A DNA stretch of 25,490 bases, taken from the NCBI RefSeq assembly GCF_001276515.1, contig NZ_LDVZ01000024.1, positions 1 through 25,490 of the forward strand, in the 5' to 3' direction. Under the pieces are notes generated by a model, which saw nothing but the letters and a program-made list of their open reading frames with translations, made no database searches and had not been told where the DNA came from. The first letter of the stretch is position 1. Each line of letters begins with the position of its first letter. The position numbers were made by a program, and so were the translations under genes. The DNA is from Haemophilus sp. C1 (GTDB lineage: Bacteria; Pseudomonadota; Gammaproteobacteria; Enterobacterales; Pasteurellaceae). This document shows, piece after piece, positions 24,705 to 25,490 of the stretch.

Positions 24705-25265
24705 TTATCTAAATTGGTTAATATCAATACGCTCGAAAGTGCGGTATAAATCATCTTCACTTTCATCTTCGTCTTCAATGCCAAGTTCTTCCATTAATTC
24801 AGAAATTCGATCTAAGCATTCATCTACAAATTGTTGATCTGCTTTACTAATAGCTTTACCTGCATCTAACGCATCCAATAATTCATTAAGAATTTCATTA
24901 TTTTCCAGATTTTCAAGCTCTTTCATTGGATCTTGTTTTTTCACCTGTTTTATTACAGGAATTAATTGACCTTTTTCAGGTTTATTAATAAATTCAACAA
25001 CCAACGGTATCTTTTTCTTACTACCAATTTTTGGATCTTTAATTTCATTTTGAAGTTTATTCGCTTTTTCTTCAACCGCACTATGACGAGATCCAGAAGC
25101 CAAACCTTTATGCTTACGTTTTTTCTTATCTTCACGAGCTTTAGCGTCCAATTCATAACGTGTAAGCTTTTTACCAGAGCGCGCCTTTGTTATATCTATT
25201 TTTTTATCTGCTTTTCGAATTGGCATAATATCGGTAATTCGACGTGTTTTTTTCTTACGAGCCAT
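24705..25265 (-). CDS. yihI: Der GTPase-activating protein YihI
   Basis: YihI stimulates the GTPase Der (EngA) and so restrains 50S ribosome maturation. The 186-residue protein has the expected form. A very basic, Lys/Arg-rich N-terminal half carries the conserved [20 protein letters not shown] block at about 35-54, with LASGSRH right after it. The acidic C-terminal half includes [18 protein letters not shown] and [19 protein letters not shown]. The start ATG has an AGAAAGG site 7 bases upstream, and an extended -10 (TGA-TACAAT, minus strand 25292-25300) stands about 30 bases before it. It heads a two-gene unit with the DUF2489 gene and lies next to an rrn operon. A USS lies at 24737-24745. 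Confidence 0.93.
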   Translation of the reverse strand: MARKKKTRRITDIMPIRKADKKIDITKARSGKKLTRYELDAKAREDKKKRKHKGLASGSRHSAVEEKANKLQNEIKDPKIGSKKKIPLVVEFINKPEKGQLIPVIKQVKKQDPMKELENLENNEILNELLDALDAGKAISKADQQFVDECLDRISELMEELGIEDEDESEDDLYRTFERIDINQFR

Positions 25266-25291
25266 AGGGTACCTTTCTTAAAATTTTGTGG

Positions 25292-25300
25292 ATTGTATCA
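25292..25300 (-). promoter_or_regulatory. Possible extended -10 promoter of yihI
   Basis: On the minus strand TGA-TACAAT fits the extended -10 pattern (TACAAT 5 of 6), 27 bases before the yihI ATG. No good -35 is visible. Confidence 0.4.
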
Positions 25301-25374
25301 CTAGTGTGTTTTTTTCTCACTAATAAATACAAACTTTATCTATACTTATTTTGCTAAAGTATAAACTTCCAAAA

Positions 25375-25404
25375 AACAAAAACCCCAGTCCTTCAACTGG
25401 GGTT
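25375..25404 (-). terminator. rRNA operon terminator
   Basis: On the minus strand AACCCCAGT and ACTGGGGTT (25381-25404) form a perfect GC-rich stem with a 6-base loop, followed by TTTGTTTTTT. It lies about 35 bases downstream of the 5S rRNA 3' end and would end the rrn transcript. Confidence 0.9.
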
Positions 25405-25437
25405 CTTCTGTTTTTACTTAATTTAGATATGTATTTG

Positions 25438-25490
25438 GTAACCTGGCGGTGCCCTACTCTCACATGGGGATGCCCCACACTACCATCGGC
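25438..25490 (-). rRNA. rrf: 5S ribosomal RNA, 3' part (cut by the window edge)
   Basis: The complement of the last 50 bases reads GCCGATGGTAGTGTGGGG, then CATCCCCATGTGAGAGTAGG, then GCACCGCCAGGT. This matches the 3' third of gammaproteobacterial 5S rRNA: the E. coli sequence has GCCGATGGTAGTGTGGGGTC and ends in CTGCCAGGCAT. The gene is transcribed leftward, so a 23S and 16S should lie to the right, outside the window. The exact mature 3' end is uncertain by a few bases. Confidence 0.93.

Noticed and set aside
24966..25304. A plus-strand frame opposite yihI, and other long antisense frames inside proS, recQ, lysA, cysE and plsC.
   Set aside because: They are shadows of well-supported genes, lack ribosome binding sites, and have compositions unlike real proteins.
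1..25490. CRISPR arrays, tRNA genes and riboswitches.
   Set aside because: I saw no spaced direct repeats of CRISPR type (the only tandem repeat is the tetranucleotide tract), no tRNA cloverleaf and no riboswitch motif. The short leaders leave little room for riboswitches.

Overview
The window is almost certainly Haemophilus influenzae or a very close relative. The AT-rich sequence carries at least 17 perfect copies of the Haemophilus uptake signal sequence (USS) core AAGTGCGGT or its complement. Two loci have face-to-face USS pairs that form hairpins. The proteins (CyaA, HI0607-type AroE-like protein, NarP, LysA, YihI, HemX/HemY) match those I know from this species. The right edge cuts into a 5S rRNA gene transcribed leftward.

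Layout: (1) 1-840: the remnant of an IS3-type transposase orfA, then psiE with its own promoter and a shared bidirectional terminator. (2) 839-3379, minus: hemX-hemY. (3) 3380-3744: a divergent regulatory region with a perfect CRP site and three copies of GATATRAGAA. (4) 3745-8997, plus: cyaA, gpsA, cysE and the aroE-like gene, ending at a USS-pair hairpin. (5) 9030-9743, minus: lpxH. (6) 9829-15002, plus: an envelope-themed run of plsC, sufI (ftsP), a secreted protein of unknown function and lptD. (7) 15003-16707: an accessory patch with a decayed IS1182-type transposase and two adjacent, unrecognised lipoprotein genes, containing no USS. (8) 16765-18480, minus: proS. (9) 18571-19747: a small insert between proS and recQ, bounded by a 44-bp direct repeat of the recQ 3' end. 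It carries a glycosyltransferase gene whose 5' end holds 13 GTCA repeats and which reads out of frame (predicted OFF) here. (10) 19710-21864, minus: cyaY-recQ. (11) 21962-24195, plus: lptM, lysA, narP. (12) 24261-25265, minus: yihI and a DUF2489-type membrane protein. (13) A strong rrn terminator and the 3' end of 5S rRNA.

Most genes are housekeeping: cAMP synthesis and its feedback control, glycerol-3-phosphate and phospholipid synthesis (gpsA, plsC), cysteine synthesis (cysE), lipid A and LPS export (lpxH, lptD, lptM), lysine synthesis (lysA), translation (proS), ribosome assembly control (yihI) and anaerobic nitrate/nitrite response (narP). The accessory features most worth attention are the phase-variable glycosyltransferase insert flanked by the duplicated recQ end, the lipoprotein pair next to the decayed transposase, and the repeated motif in the hemX/cyaA divergent region. 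I did not find a clearly new multi-gene system. These are the nearest candidates.
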